Shown here piece by piece: positions 41,838 through 51,133 of a stretch of DNA of 64,000 nucleotides. Numbering within the stretch: position 1 is the first letter of the stretch; each line of letters opens with the position of its first letter. The notes under the pieces were generated by a model that ran no database searches, was not told the origin of the DNA, and worked only from the letters and a program-made list of their open reading frames with translations. The stretch is from Bacteroidales bacterium (GTDB lineage: Bacteria > Bacteroidota > Bacteroidia > Bacteroidales > VadinHA17). The stretch covers positions 1,240,001-1,304,000 of the forward strand of contig JADJLX010000005.1 of the NCBI GenBank assembly GCA_016709865.1, given 5' to 3'. A program made the position numbers and the translations under genes.

Positions 41838-42321
41838 TGTTTCCTGATTTAACTGAACTGTTGCCGGCTTTTTCTAAAGAGAAAAAAATTGTATCGGGCT
41901 TTATTGATGTTATCTCACATCCCGACCTGAGCTGAACTGTAAGACTTTTTATGAGGCCTGATGAAACTATGTAGTAATCAAGATCTTTACTGCCCGGCAC
42001 TCTCTTATAATTTACTTTTGAGATGTCTATATTCACAGGTGTTTTGTCTCCTGAAAATTTCAGTTTCATTATTGAAGAGCCTGTGCCTTTGAGATAGATA
42101 TTTAACCACATTTGTGGTTTCTCCGCTATTATTCTTTCTTTTGGAAGGTTGGTAAACTTTACGGGATACTTTATCCCTGCTTCTGTTTCTTTTCCAAGGG
42201 AATTCAGGTACCAGAAAACAAAAGAGAGAAGAAGGAAGAAGGCAAAAACTGCAACATCTCTGTTGATTCCACCTACTCCCTTTTTCGTAAGTTCTGTCCG
42301 TGTCTCAACATCCCCTTTCAA
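41827..42321 (-). CDS. YbbR-like domain protein
   Basis: A 164-residue protein with one N-terminal membrane helix (VAVFAFFLLLSFVFWYLNSL, about residues 24-43) followed by an extracytoplasmic beta-rich domain (YPVKFTNLPKERII, LKGTGSSIMKLKF, SGLIKSLTVQL) that resembles the YbbR/CdaR fold. It is shorter than usual YbbR proteins and would hold a single long or two short repeats. It lies between yajC and coaE with only 2 nt to yajC. Function unknown; YbbR proteins partner with diadenylate cyclases elsewhere, but none is here. Confidence 0.7.
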   Translation of the reverse strand: MKGDVETRTELTKKGVGGINRDVAVFAFFLLLSFVFWYLNSLGKETEAGIKYPVKFTNLPKERIIAEKPQMWLNIYLKGTGSSIMKLKFSGDKTPVNIDISKVNYKRVPGSKDLDYYIVSSGLIKSLTVQLRSGCEITSIKPDTIFFSLEKAGNSSVKSGNNAK

Positions 42322-42323
42322 GA

Positions 42324-42647
42324 CTATTCCTCTGCGGATGGATCTTTCAGAAGGGCGTTTTTATCAATTTTAAGTTTGATATCACCGCCAACATCAACAG
42401 TTACATAGTTTTCCTTTACTTCGTATACTCTGCCATATATACCACCGGTTGTAACAACTTTATCGCCTCTTTTCAGAGAGCTTCTGTAGTTGTTCATCTC
42501 TTTTTGTTTCTTCATTTGTGGTCTGATCATGAAAAAGTAGAACACCACAAATACAAGTATCAAAGGAAGGAATGTAACAAGCGGATTAGTCTGTGTGGCT
42601 CCTCCTGCTGGCTGGCCCATTAAAAATAAGTAAGCAAAATTGGTCAT
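42324..42647 (-). CDS. yajC: Preprotein translocase subunit YajC
   Basis: A 107-residue single-pass membrane protein, the YajC accessory of the Sec translocon. The helix is PLVTFLPLILVFVVFYFFMI (about residues 22-41), directly followed by the family motif RPQMKKQKE and the cytoplasmic LKRGDKVVTTGGIYGRV. Length is standard. It sits between DUF1573 and the YbbR-like gene. Confidence 0.93.
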   Translation of the reverse strand: MTNFAYLFLMGQPAGGATQTNPLVTFLPLILVFVVFYFFMIRPQMKKQKEMNNYRSSLKRGDKVVTTGGIYGRVYEVKENYVTVDVGGDIKLKIDKNALLKDPSAEE

Positions 42648-42668
42648 TTTCTGGATTATTAATTATTA

Positions 42669-43103
42669 TTAATTGATATTGGTTACTACTTCAGCGGTTA
42701 TTTTAAGTAATACCACAGGCTTTGATGCATTGGACTTTACAGTTATTGTTTTAGTCTGTTGTCCGCTTCTTCCTGACGTATCAAAAACAACCTCAAGATT
42801 GCCTCCTTTCCCCGGGGAAACAGGTCTTGTATCATATTTAGGAACAGTACAACCACAGGTAGATGATGCTGATTTTATCACCAGATCGGTGGTTCCGCTA
42901 TTCTCAAATGTAAAAACATATGCAATCTTTTCGCCTTCAGCCACTTTGCCGAAATCATGTTCATATTCCCTGAAACTGATTTCTGCCTTGCCGTCCGCAG
43001 AAAAACCTGCAGGTGAACTACTATCATTCTCATTCTTCCTGCCAGTGCAATCTATTGCCACAAAGGCAGTTATCAAACAAAAAAGTATTATGCTTCTCTT
43101 CAT
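42669..43103 (-). CDS. DUF1573 domain lipoprotein
   Basis: A 144-residue exported protein with an ASH/DUF1573 immunoglobulin-like domain (FREYEHDFGKVAEGEKIAY, NSGTTDLVIKSASSTCGCTVP, SPGKGGNLEVVFDTSGRSG), all typical. I start it at ATG 43103, giving a signal MKRSIILFCLITAFVAIDC with a Cys at about residue 19 that may be lipidated. The earlier in-frame start at 43124 would overlap nusB. DUF1573 proteins are abundant in Bacteroidetes and their function is not known. Confidence 0.86.
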   Translation of the reverse strand: MKRSIILFCLITAFVAIDCTGRKNENDSSSPAGFSADGKAEISFREYEHDFGKVAEGEKIAYVFTFENSGTTDLVIKSASSTCGCTVPKYDTRPVSPGKGGNLEVVFDTSGRSGQQTKTITVKSNASKPVVLLKITAEVVTNIN

Positions 43104-43110
43104 ATTCCTG

Positions 43111-44061
43111 TTAGTTCTCTCCAACCAAACCTCTTCCGGCTTTCAGGAAAAGGCCCTCCTCCCTCATCTCTTTCACTATATTATCAAGAATGCCATTGAC
43201 AAAGGTACTGCTTTTTGATGTACAGTAGTATTTTGCAATCTCTATGTATTCATTTAGTGTGACCTTAACAGGGATCTCCGGGAACTCAGATATCTCAGTT
43301 ATAGCCAGTTGCATAACAAGTATATCCATCAGGGCAATACGTTCAACCTCCCAGTTAGTGGTGTTTTTATCAATAAGCTCAGAACATTTTTTCTGATTCA
43401 GTATTGCTTTTCTGAAAAGGATTTTAACAAACTCCTCATCCTCCTCATTTTTAAATAATTCCATCAGAGGAGTATTCTCACCGGAGTCGGCTTTGAACTT
43501 CTTCAGTGTTTTTTCGACCATTGCTGAAATATACTCCATATCATCGTTCCAGAAAATACTCTGTTCTTCGAGGTTCGACTGAAGGTCTTCAGATTCAGAG
43601 AAGAGTACTGTTATAAGTTTAACAATAAATTTCTTGTCAGATACATAGTTATGGGATTCCGACAGCATATACTCTTCATAAACATCCCATGACAGCATTT
43701 TATTGTAAAGAAGACGAGGGATATGTGAATTATTAATCCACGACAGCTTCTTTGATGCTATATACTCTTTGAACGCATTGTTCTTTCTGAGCTGAGCGAT
43801 AAGCATGTTGTCGACAAACCTTCTTTTCGGATTCAGGTCTTCGGGTGTGGGCATTCTTTTCTGAAGTGCCTGATCTATCTTCTCTCCGGCAATATCAGAT
43901 ATTTCCAGAACAAGTAACAGCAGGTAGTGATAAAGATCGTAAGTCTTACCAATGCTGAACATAAGTTCGGTTTCGGCCTGGGTAAGATTTCCATCCTCCC
44001 TGCGGTTAAAAGCATACAGAGCCATAAGGGCTTTTATGCGTAGTAATCTTCTGCTTATCAT
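43111..44061 (-). CDS. nusB: Transcription antitermination protein NusB (long form)
   Basis: A 316-residue NusB. The conserved NusB domain is C-terminal (about residues 210-310), with NWEVERIALMDILVMQLAITE (quoted in part), FPEIPVKVTLNEYIEIAKYY and STFVNGILDNIVKEM, all recognisable. The 200-residue N-terminal extension is usual for Bacteroidetes NusB. It binds boxA in rRNA operons in other bacteria. It starts the minus-strand run nusB to speB. Confidence 0.92.
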   Translation of the reverse strand: MISRRLLRIKALMALYAFNRREDGNLTQAETELMFSIGKTYDLYHYLLLLVLEISDIAGEKIDQALQKRMPTPEDLNPKRRFVDNMLIAQLRKNNAFKEYIASKKLSWINNSHIPRLLYNKMLSWDVYEEYMLSESHNYVSDKKFIVKLITVLFSESEDLQSNLEEQSIFWNDDMEYISAMVEKTLKKFKADSGENTPLMELFKNEEDEEFVKILFRKAILNQKKCSELIDKNTTNWEVERIALMDILVMQLAITEISEFPEIPVKVTLNEYIEIAKYYCTSKSSTFVNGILDNIVKEMREEGLFLKAGRGLVGEN

Positions 44062-44087
44062 TTATAAAGAACCTCAATTTTCCGGTG

Positions 44088-44117
44088 CAAAAATACTCTT
44101 TTTCCGGTAGCCTCAAA
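44088..44117 (-). promoter_or_regulatory. Promoter of the nusB gene run
   Basis: Minus strand: TTTG (44117-44114), 18-nt spacer, TATTTTTG (44095-44088). The spacer is 1 nt shorter than usual. The leader to the nusB ATG is about 20 nt. Confidence 0.45.
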
Positions 44118-44144
44118 ACAAGAATGCAAAATTAATCAGCGCGT

Positions 44145-44174
44145 TTTGATTTGAGAAAATAATTGTTACATTTG
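44145..44174 (+). promoter_or_regulatory. Promoter of the DUF3276 gene
   Basis: TTTG at 44145-44148, 18-nt spacer, TACATTTG at 44167-44174; divergent from the nusB promoter. The ATG is at 44214. Confidence 0.5.
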
Positions 44175-44213
44175 ACAATATAAAAGAAAACCCTAAAACT
44201 AACTGACTTAGAA

Positions 44214-44615
44214 ATGGAAGAAGAAGCCGGAAAAAAGGAAGTCACAAACGGGCATGAGGATAAAAATATTAAGGAAGAAATATTTACCAGGGTTGTACGT
44301 GCCGGAAAAAGAACCTACTTTTTTGATGTTAAAGCAACACGTAAGGATGATTTTTATCTTACTATTACTGAGAGCAAGAAGCGTTTAGGCAAAGAAGGGA
44401 AAGTTTTTTATGAAAAGCACAAGATTTTCCTGTATAAGGAAGATTTTGAGAAGTTTGCAGAAGGTCTGACCGATGTTGTTTCATACATTGATAATGGTCA
44501 GCCCGAATATATTGCACCTGGCAAATCATCGAACACCGAACCGGTAGCAGAAAGTACTTCTGTGGCAGCTGAAGAGTTTACAAATGTAGAGTTCGACGAT
44601 CTCGGCAAAAAGTAG
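44214..44615 (+). CDS. DUF3276 (PUR-alpha-like) nucleic-acid-binding protein
   Basis: A 133-residue protein whose core (EIFTRVVRAGKRTYFFDVKA, KDDFYLTITESKKRL, HKIFLYKEDFEKFAEGL) is the single PUR repeat of the DUF3276 family. In Borrelia and Bacteroidetes these proteins bind single-stranded DNA/RNA as dimers. The ends are charged and low in complexity. It is followed 10 nt later by a DUF456 membrane protein. The function in Bacteroidetes is not settled. Confidence 0.87.
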   Translation: MEEEAGKKEVTNGHEDKNIKEEIFTRVVRAGKRTYFFDVKATRKDDFYLTITESKKRLGKEGKVFYEKHKIFLYKEDFEKFAEGLTDVVSYIDNGQPEYIAPGKSSNTEPVAESTSVAAEEFTNVEFDDLGKK

Positions 44616-44625
44616 AAATACTTAA

Positions 44626-45105
44626 ATGTCTGATTATATACTTCTTATATTTGGGATCCTACTTATGATCCTTGGCATCATTGGCTGCCTTGTTCCTGTG
44701 TTACCAGGCCCCCCAATAAGTTTTATCGGATTACTTTTGCTTCACTTCTCCAGATTTGGCGACTTTTCTAATACTGCACTTATTATTCTCGGAGCAGTTA
44801 CAGTAATTGTCACTATCCTTGATTATGTAGTCCCGGTATGGGGTACTAAAAAATTCGGAGGATCAAAATATGGGACCAGAGGCGCAACTGTGGGGCTGAT
44901 TATAGGTCTCTTTCTCGGACCATTAGGAATGATAATCGGACCACTCATCGGTGCATTTGTTGGTGAGATGATCTTCAAAGATGATATTAACTATGCAATG
45001 AAAGCAGGTTTTGGCAGCCTTCTTGGTTTCCTTACAGGCATAGGACTGAAACTGGCCGCAGCTTCTGTGATGACGTTCTTTTTTATTAAGGAGTGGATAG
45101 CCTGA
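44626..45105 (+). CDS. DUF456 family membrane protein
   Basis: A 159-residue protein of four to five membrane helices: ILLIFGILLMILGIIGCLVP, PPISFIGLLLLHFS, TALIILGAVTVIVTILDYVVP, and a Gly-rich pair (GATVGLIIGLFLGPLGMIIG, LLGFLTGIGLKLAAASVMTF). The CLVPVLPGPPISFIGLLL region is the DUF456 signature. No function is known. It is the second gene of a pair with DUF3276. Confidence 0.85.
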   Translation: MSDYILLIFGILLMILGIIGCLVPVLPGPPISFIGLLLLHFSRFGDFSNTALIILGAVTVIVTILDYVVPVWGTKKFGGSKYGTRGATVGLIIGLFLGPLGMIIGPLIGAFVGEMIFKDDINYAMKAGFGSLLGFLTGIGLKLAAASVMTFFFIKEWIA

Positions 45106-45167
45106 AGCCAAGGGAAAAGGGACATAGTCGTCACACTAAGGTTGGCGGATGAATGAGAAACAGTATA

Positions 45168-45206
45168 GAAAATTTCCCCTCCTTTTGAAGGAGGGGAAAT
45201 TTATCA
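45168..45206. repeat. aaatttcccctccttttgaaggaggggaaattt palindrome
   Basis: A near-perfect palindrome with arms AATTTCCCCTCCTT and its complement. It lies between convergent genes and could end transcription from both sides, although no T-run of usual type follows. It shares its wording with the ends of the element at 46362-46631. Confidence 0.7.
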
Positions 45207-45213
45207 AAATATG

Positions 45214-46218
45214 CTACTTAGAGCCCAGCGTCGCCACCATCACCGCTTTGATAGTATGCAGTCTGTTTTCAGCTTCGTCAAATACTATAGAGTGTTCTGA
45301 TTCAAAGACATCCTCGGTTACTTCCATACCGTCGAGACCAAATTTCTTAAAAATCTCCTCGCCTACTTTGGTTTCCCTGTTGTGAAATGCAGGCAGACAG
45401 TGCAGGAATTTAACCTTCGGATTACCGGTCGCTTTAATCACATTCATGTTTACCTGGAATGGTTTCAATGCTGTTATTCTCTCCTCCCATACTGAATCAG
45501 GTTCTCCCATTGAAACCCATACATCTGTGTAAAGGAAGTCAGCATCTTTGACGGCAGCCGCCACATTGTCGGTTATTGTAATTTTTGCACCTGTCTCTTT
45601 TGCTATCGACCGGCATTTTGCAACCAGATCTTCGCCGGGCTGATAAGCTTTAGGGGCTGCGATCCTGAAATCAATTCCCATCTTAGCAGATCCAACCATA
45701 AGCGAGTTTCCCATATTATAACGGGCATCGCCAAGATAACAGAAAACCATCTTGCTGAGAGGCTTATCAGAGTGTTCAATCATTGTAAGAAAATCTGCAA
45801 GAATCTGAGTCGGATGAAACTCATTTGTCAGTCCGTTCCACACCGGCACACCAGCATATTTGGCAAGCTCTTCAACTATCTCCTGACCGTAACCGCGGTA
45901 TTCAATACCGTCGTACATGCCACCCAAAACCCTTGCTGTATCTTTCATCGACTCTTTCTGTCCGATCTGTGAACCTGTTGGTCCAAGGTATGTTACATGG
46001 GCTCCCTGGTCATAAGCTGCAACTTCAAATGCACACCTGGTTCGCGTAGAAGCTTTTTCAAAAATGAGAGCTATGTTCTTACCGGTAAGATACTGTTTTT
46101 CAGTTCCGTTTTTCTTTGATTTCTTAAGATCTGCTGAAAGATCAAGAAGATATCTTATCTCCTCCGGTTTAAAATCCAGGAGCTTCAGAAAGTGACGGTT
46201 TTTAAGATCGATTGCCAT
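45214..46218 (-). CDS. arcB: Ornithine carbamoyltransferase, catabolic-type (ArcB/ArgF)
   Basis: A 334-residue carbamoyltransferase. Carbamoyl-phosphate binding motif STRTR near residue 57, [13 protein letters not shown] near 137, and HCLPAFHN near 273 identify ornithine as the acceptor substrate. It lacks the features of N-acetylornithine or succinylornithine types. In the catabolic direction it phosphorolyses citrulline to ornithine and carbamoyl phosphate, which the adjacent carbamate kinase uses to make ATP; in the other direction it makes citrulline for arginine. No arginine deiminase (arcA) is in the window. It has its own promoter and is separated from the kinase by a MITE-like element. 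Whether argF or arcB is the right symbol cannot be settled from sequence. Confidence 0.87.
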   Translation of the reverse strand: MAIDLKNRHFLKLLDFKPEEIRYLLDLSADLKKSKKNGTEKQYLTGKNIALIFEKASTRTRCAFEVAAYDQGAHVTYLGPTGSQIGQKESMKDTARVLGGMYDGIEYRGYGQEIVEELAKYAGVPVWNGLTNEFHPTQILADFLTMIEHSDKPLSKMVFCYLGDARYNMGNSLMVGSAKMGIDFRIAAPKAYQPGEDLVAKCRSIAKETGAKITITDNVAAAVKDADFLYTDVWVSMGEPDSVWEERITALKPFQVNMNVIKATGNPKVKFLHCLPAFHNRETKVGEEIFKKFGLDGMEVTEDVFESEHSIVFDEAENRLHTIKAVMVATLGSK

Positions 46219-46243
46219 AATATTGAATTTAATTTATCAGGAA

Positions 46244-46274
46244 CAAAAGTATAACGGTAAAATAAGAATACAAA
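46244..46274 (-). promoter_or_regulatory. Promoter of the ornithine carbamoyltransferase gene
   Basis: Minus strand: TTTG (46274-46271), 19-nt spacer, TACTTTTG (46251-46244), a full consensus match 26 nt before the ATG. Confidence 0.6.
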
Positions 46275-46361
46275 ATAATTAACCACGGAGTGTTAGTTTA
46301 GTAAAATAGTGAGAGAGTTTAGTACATAAAAAATGTAAAGCATCTAATGCATGGCATATAT

Positions 46362-46631
46362 ATTTCCCCTCCTTTTGAAGGAGGGGTGGCTGGGCCACTT
46401 TTAAATTATGATACAAATGCTAATACCAGCCGGGGTGGTTGATTGTTTATTCAAATTCCGGATCTCTTCTTTTAAAGGTTTTTCTAATCTCATTTTTTAC
46501 AAATTAAGGTCTTTGATACCACAAAAGGTAAGGAAATATCTATTAATCAACCACCCCGGTCGGGAAATCAAATGCGTAAATATTTGATGCTCAATCGTCC
46601 CGACCACCCCTCCTTCAAAAGGAGGGGAAAT
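46362..46631. mobile_element. MITE-like element with nested inverted repeats
   Basis: A 270-bp unit bounded by 28-bp perfect inverted repeats (46362-46389 and 46604-46631; each begins ATTTCCCCTCC) with a second inverted pair inside (CCGGGGTGGTTGATT at 46430-46444 and its complement at 46545-46559). No ORF is present. It fills most of the 478-nt gene-free gap 46219-46696. Its end wording is shared with the palindrome at 45168. No target-site duplication was confirmed, so mobility is inference. Confidence 0.6.
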
Positions 46632-46696
46632 CTTGTAATGCTTTACCATTTTTATCCCTATAGCCTGCGTTGAAGGCTATGCCTTCTCCCCCTCAC

Positions 46697-47665
46697 CTAC
46701 CTCCGGTCATCCTCATACTCCATAGTAATCTTCGAACCATACTTCATATCGGCAAGCTTAAATGCCTCAGTTATAACACTTTTCCTGCCGCCACTCTTTA
46801 TAAAATTCAGGCAGGCCTGGATCTTGGGTTCCATACTACCTTTCGTGAACTGTCCTTCATTCAGGTACTTAAGGGTATCTGCGTAATTAAGGAATTCCTT
46901 TATTTCCTGATTAGGTTTCCTGTAGTTGATATATATATAAGGTACATCAGTCAATATATAAAACTCATCTGCGCCAATCTGTGTTGCGAGTAATGCTGAT
47001 GCCATGTCCTTATCGATAACCGCTTCTGCCGGCCGGACATCATTTTTCTCATCAATATAAACAGGGACACCCCCGCCTCCGGCTGCAATGACAATATTTC
47101 CTTTTCGTGCCAGATCGCTTATTATTTTTTCATTTATGACACCTATCGGAACCGGAGAAGGCACCACTCTCCGGTATCCGCCCTGAACCTTTACTTCCTC
47201 CTTAAAGATCCAGCCTTTATTTGCAGCCAGCTCCTCCGACTCCTCCTTTGAGTAAATCTTCCCCACTCTTTTCTGAGGATCGGTAAAAGCGGGATCATTA
47301 ATATCGACAAGCACCTGGGTTACCAGGCAGATTACATTTTTATTTATCCCATGCTTGTTCAAAACATTTCTGAACATCCTTTCAATCATATATCCGATGC
47401 CGCCCTGTGAATCTGCAACACAAATATCGATAGGCATCTGGGCTATCTTATATAGCTGCTCCCCTGCATCATTCCTCATCAGAATATTACCAACCTGAGG
47501 ACCATTCCCATGAGTAATTACCAGATCATACCCTTCGTTAATCAGAAAAACCAGATTCTCGAGTGTCTCTGTCGTATTCTGTTCCTGTTCATCAATTGTT
47601 CCAATCTGATCTCCCCTCAGGAGAGCATTACCTCCGAGAGCAACTACTGCAAGTTTTTTCTTCAT
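46697..47665 (-). CDS. arcC: Carbamate kinase
   Basis: A 322-residue amino-acid-kinase-fold enzyme that makes ATP from carbamoyl phosphate and ADP. The conserved start VVALGGNALLRGD, ITHGNGPQVGNIL near residue 52, the DICVADSQGGIGYMI segment near 80, VVPSPVPIGVIN near 168, VIAAGGGGVPVY near 196, and KDMASALLATQIGAD near 222 fit ArcC throughout. Together with the downstream ornithine carbamoyltransferase it forms the energy-yielding half of the arginine deiminase pathway. It does not follow an arcA gene here. A TAATTTTG at 47694-47687 may be the -7 box. Confidence 0.93.
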   Translation of the reverse strand: MKKKLAVVALGGNALLRGDQIGTIDEQEQNTTETLENLVFLINEGYDLVITHGNGPQVGNILMRNDAGEQLYKIAQMPIDICVADSQGGIGYMIERMFRNVLNKHGINKNVICLVTQVLVDINDPAFTDPQKRVGKIYSKEESEELAANKGWIFKEEVKVQGGYRRVVPSPVPIGVINEKIISDLARKGNIVIAAGGGGVPVYIDEKNDVRPAEAVIDKDMASALLATQIGADEFYILTDVPYIYINYRKPNQEIKEFLNYADTLKYLNEGQFTKGSMEPKIQACLNFIKSGGRKSVITEAFKLADMKYGSKITMEYEDDRR

Positions 47666-47853
47666 CAGTCATTATTTTCAACAACACAAAATTACCAAAT
47701 TCAATATAAATCAACATAAAGCGGAGGTTTTTCGAGTTGTTTTTAAACATGCTTAATAACATATTTATGCTGTTGGTCTGATAATTATCAGATGGAAGAA
47801 CTTATGTTTAAAAAAATTGTTACATTTACATAATTCAAAATACAGATATATAA

Positions 47854-48528
47854 GTGAGATTCAGCTATGTGTTGTTCATTGCGGTAATCTTTGCAATGAC
47901 AGGGTACTCCTGTAAGGAAAAAGGGGGGAAATATATAGATCAGGGCGAGATCCATTATAACATAAATTATATAGGTAACTTTGGTGTGCCCAAGGAATAC
48001 CTGCCTCAGAATCTGATAGTATCTTTTAAGAGTGACAAGATTCTTTTCGAGATGATCGGATTTGGAAAGTCAGGAATCATGAATCTTGCAAATCCTGAAA
48101 AAGGAATATTCGATACTTACTTCAGTCTCTTTACAAAAAAGTTCTATTATGCCGCAAAATCAGGTGAACTGTTCCCTGGCTTTGAAGCTATGGATGACAT
48201 GATTCTGAAAAAAACTTCCAAGACAAAAGTAATCTGTGGATTTACCTGCAAAAATGCTGAGGTAACCTTCGGAAAGGACAGAAATAAAATTTATAACATC
48301 TGGTATACTAATGAAATTGAAGTAAAAGATCCTAATGCCGCTACTCCTTTCAATGAGATTGATGGTGTCCTGTTAGGATTCTTCTTTCTGATGGGACCAT
48401 CTGAACTCCATTTCGAAGCTGAAACTGTTTACAAAAAGGATATTCCAGACGAAACTTTTGAAAGACGGGATGATTTTGTCAGAGTAACAAAAGAGAATAT
48501 CAATAAGTTTATTAATCAGATGCTTTAA
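47854..48528 (+). CDS. Hypothetical lipoprotein (DUF4412-like)
   Basis: A 224-residue protein starting at GTG 47854, the only start that gives a proper lipoprotein signal (MRFSYVLFIAVIFAMTGYSC, Cys at about 20). The mature part is a beta-rich domain (GEIHYNINYIGNFGVPKEYL, KSGIMNLANPEKG, VICGFTCKNAEVTFG, IYNIWYTNEIEV) similar in style to DUF4412 proteins. It stands alone. A TACATTTA box at 47821-47828 is close to the -7 consensus. Function unknown. Confidence 0.7.
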   Translation: MRFSYVLFIAVIFAMTGYSCKEKGGKYIDQGEIHYNINYIGNFGVPKEYLPQNLIVSFKSDKILFEMIGFGKSGIMNLANPEKGIFDTYFSLFTKKFYYAAKSGELFPGFEAMDDMILKKTSKTKVICGFTCKNAEVTFGKDRNKIYNIWYTNEIEVKDPNAATPFNEIDGVLLGFFFLMGPSELHFEAETVYKKDIPDETFERRDDFVRVTKENINKFINQML

Positions 48529-48672
48529 GAGACTGACATTCCAGTCATTTTTCTTCCAGTTACCATTTGCCTTCATTACATCATAACCCTTTGACAAGGC
48601 ATGTTTGCCTATTGCCTTTTTTTCTATTACCTTTGGATTGCGTTACAAAGGATCCTTGTTTTGACATAAATT

Positions 48673-51123
48673 ATGGCAGAGAAGATAAAAGAGAAGGAAG
48701 AGCCTTCTAAAAAAAGCACAAAATCCACAAAACCATCCGGAAAATCAAAATCATTTCTTTCTGATGAAAGGGTAAAATTCCTCTTTGGAATTCTGATAAC
48801 CGGATTTGCCATGTACCTTTTACTCGCATGTGTCTCTTATCTCTTCTGGTGGAAAACAGATCAAAGCCTTCCCGACTCTGAAATAATATCCGGAGCAGAG
48901 GTACAGGTTAGAAACTGGTCAGGGAAAAGCGGCCACTTCCTGGCCAAAATGATAATCGGTTTTGGCTTTGGATATGGTGCATTTTTTATACCGGTAATAT
49001 TTGGAACAATAGGCCTTTACCTTCTTAACTTCCCCAAAATAAGCCTCTTCAAACTAATTGTAAAATTCACTTTTGCTGCAATATTCCTGTCATTAATCCT
49101 TGGATATATTTTTGGCCAGGCAAACGGATACCTGATAAGCGGTCCGGGTGGTGCACAGGGTTATTTGATAACCCGATGGATGAATTCCTTTATGGGAAAG
49201 GTTGGAACAGGGGTATTAATGGCCTTTCTGACAATCTCATACCTGATTTTTGCACTGAAAGTGAAACCTGAATCATTCGGATTAAAGATCCCTCAGTTCC
49301 TGAGATTCAGAAAAAAGGCAGAGGAGGGTGCTGTACCAGAGACTATTACTGACCCGCTGATCCCGGAAGATGAGCAGGAAGATATGGAGCCTGATGCAGA
49401 TGAGCCTGTTGAGTTTATTGTCAAAAACACGAATACAACACCTGAAGATGATTTTGACGAAATTGTACCCGAAGTGGGGGGAACCGGTTCTATAATTCGC
49501 GATTTTGATGCAGATGAAGAAGAAGTTCCTGTCGTACCTGAAGAGGGTCACGTACCTATAAATATAATACGTCCCGATGCCAGCGACATGCTTTCCGATC
49601 AGGAGGTGCAGAAAATAATGGAAAACTATGATCCCCGACTTGATCTTTCACGTTATAAGTTTCCTCCCGTTTCAATACTTAAAGAACATAAATCTGAAAG
49701 TGCCTTCGATAACACTGAAGTCTTTGAAAACAAGGAGAACATAATTAAAACACTGGGAGATCATAAGATCAGTATTAAGAGCATTTCAGCAACAGTTGGT
49801 CCGACAGTAACTCTATATGAAATTGTCCCCGAAAGAGGTGTGAGACTTGCTCGTATCAAGTCGCTGGAGGACGACATTGCACTTAATCTTTCTGCTCTTG
49901 GGATCAGAATTATAGCACCTATTCCGGGTAGAGGTACCGTCGGTATTGAGGTGCCAAATAAAAAGCCTGAGATGGTATCAATGAGGTCTCTCATAACTTC
50001 AAAAGCATTCCAGGAGACAAAGTTTGATATAGCCCTTGCACTTGGTAGAACAATTACAAACGAGCCATATATTGTAGATCTCACCAAGATGCCTCACTTA
50101 CTTGTGGCTGGTGCAACGGGACAGGGAAAATCAGTCGGGATAAATGCCATAATCACATCAATTCTGTATAAGAAACACCCTGCTGAGGTAAAATTTGTGC
50201 TTATAGATCCCAAAAGGGTGGAGTTACCGCTTTACATGAAGATCGAAAGACATTTTCTTGCCAAGCTGCCGGATGAAGAAGATGCAATTATTACTGATAC
50301 CCAGAAAGTTATAAAGACATTAAACTCGTTATGCATTGAGATGGACAACAGGCTGGAGCTGCTTAAGGCTGCCCAGTCACGTAACATCAAGGAGTATAAT
50401 GAGAAGTTTGTTTCAAGAAAGCTTAGTCCTGAAAAAGGTCATAAATACCTGCCATATATTGTACTTATAATAGATGAATTTGCCGACCTGATAATGACTG
50501 CCGGCAGGGAGATTGAAGGACCGATAGGCCGGCTTGCCCAGCTAGCCAGAGCAATAGGGATCCACCTTATAATATCCACACAGAGACCTTCCGCAAATAT
50601 CATTACCGGATTCATCAAAGCCAACTTCCCCACACGTATTGCATTCAGGGTCTTTTCTTCAATAGACTCAAGAACCATACTTGACGCTACAGGTGCTGAC
50701 AGACTTGTCGGACGGGGCGATATGCTTGTTTCATCGGGGAATGAGCCGGTAAGGGTACAATGTGCATTTATTGATACGCCTGAGATCGAAGAACTTACTG
50801 ATTTCATCGGATCGCAGAAAGGCTATGCCGACGCTATGCATCTGCCTGAATATGTTGATGACAGTGAAACCGGAGCCCTCGATGTTGACCTTAAGAAAAG
50901 AGACTCAATGTTTGAGGAAGCCGCAAAACTTGTGGTTCAGCACCAGCAGGGATCAACATCTCTTATACAAAGAAAACTATCAATCGGGTATAATCGTGCA
51001 GGCAGAATCATCGACCAGCTGGAGGCAGCAGGTGTTGTTGGACCGTTCGAGGGAAGCAAAGCCCGTGATGTTCTCTGCACCGACTTTATAGCTTTGGAAC
51101 AGATTTTGAAGAGGCTTGAGTAA
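48673..51123 (+). CDS. ftsK: DNA translocase FtsK
   Basis: An 816-residue FtsK/SpoIIIE ATPase that pumps DNA at the division septum. An N-terminal membrane domain with four helices (about residues 30-190) is followed by an acidic linker (EDEQEDMEPDADEPVEF onward), the motor domain with Walker A GATGQGKSVG near residue 478 and Walker B IIDEFADLIM near 598, and a C-terminal winged helix (STSLIQRKLSIGYNRAGRII, about 755-775) that would bind KOPS-like sequences. Length and order are standard for Bacteroidetes. A LolA-like gene follows after 10 nt, a pairing often seen in this phylum. Confidence 0.95.
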   Translation: MAEKIKEKEEPSKKSTKSTKPSGKSKSFLSDERVKFLFGILITGFAMYLLLACVSYLFWWKTDQSLPDSEIISGAEVQVRNWSGKSGHFLAKMIIGFGFGYGAFFIPVIFGTIGLYLLNFPKISLFKLIVKFTFAAIFLSLILGYIFGQANGYLISGPGGAQGYLITRWMNSFMGKVGTGVLMAFLTISYLIFALKVKPESFGLKIPQFLRFRKKAEEGAVPETITDPLIPEDEQEDMEPDADEPVEFIVKNTNTTPEDDFDEIVPEVGGTGSIIRDFDADEEEVPVVPEEGHVPINIIRPDASDMLSDQEVQKIMENYDPRLDLSRYKFPPVSILKEHKSESAFDNTEVFENKENIIKTLGDHKISIKSISATVGPTVTLYEIVPERGVRLARIKSLEDDIALNLSALGIRIIAPIPGRGTVGIEVPNKKPEMVSMRSLITSKAFQETKFDIALALGRTITNEPYIVDLTKMPHLLVAGATGQGKSVGINAIITSILYKKHPAEVKFVLIDPKRVELPLYMKIERHFLAKLPDEEDAIITDTQKVIKTLNSLCIEMDNRLELLKAAQSRNIKEYNEKFVSRKLSPEKGHKYLPYIVLIIDEFADLIMTAGREIEGPIGRLAQLARAIGIHLIISTQRPSANIITGFIKANFPTRIAFRVFSSIDSRTILDATGADRLVGRGDMLVSSGNEPVRVQCAFIDTPEIEELTDFIGSQKGYADAMHLPEYVDDSETGALDVDLKKRDSMFEEAAKLVVQHQQGSTSLIQRKLSIGYNRAGRIIDQLEAAGVVGPFEGSKARDVLCTDFIALEQILKRLE

Positions 51124-51133
51124 AAAGATCTAA

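Noticed and set aside
42673..43218. 181-codon plus-strand open frame
   Set aside because: It is antisense to the DUF1573 and nusB genes, which have clear families; the frame has no recognisable domain.
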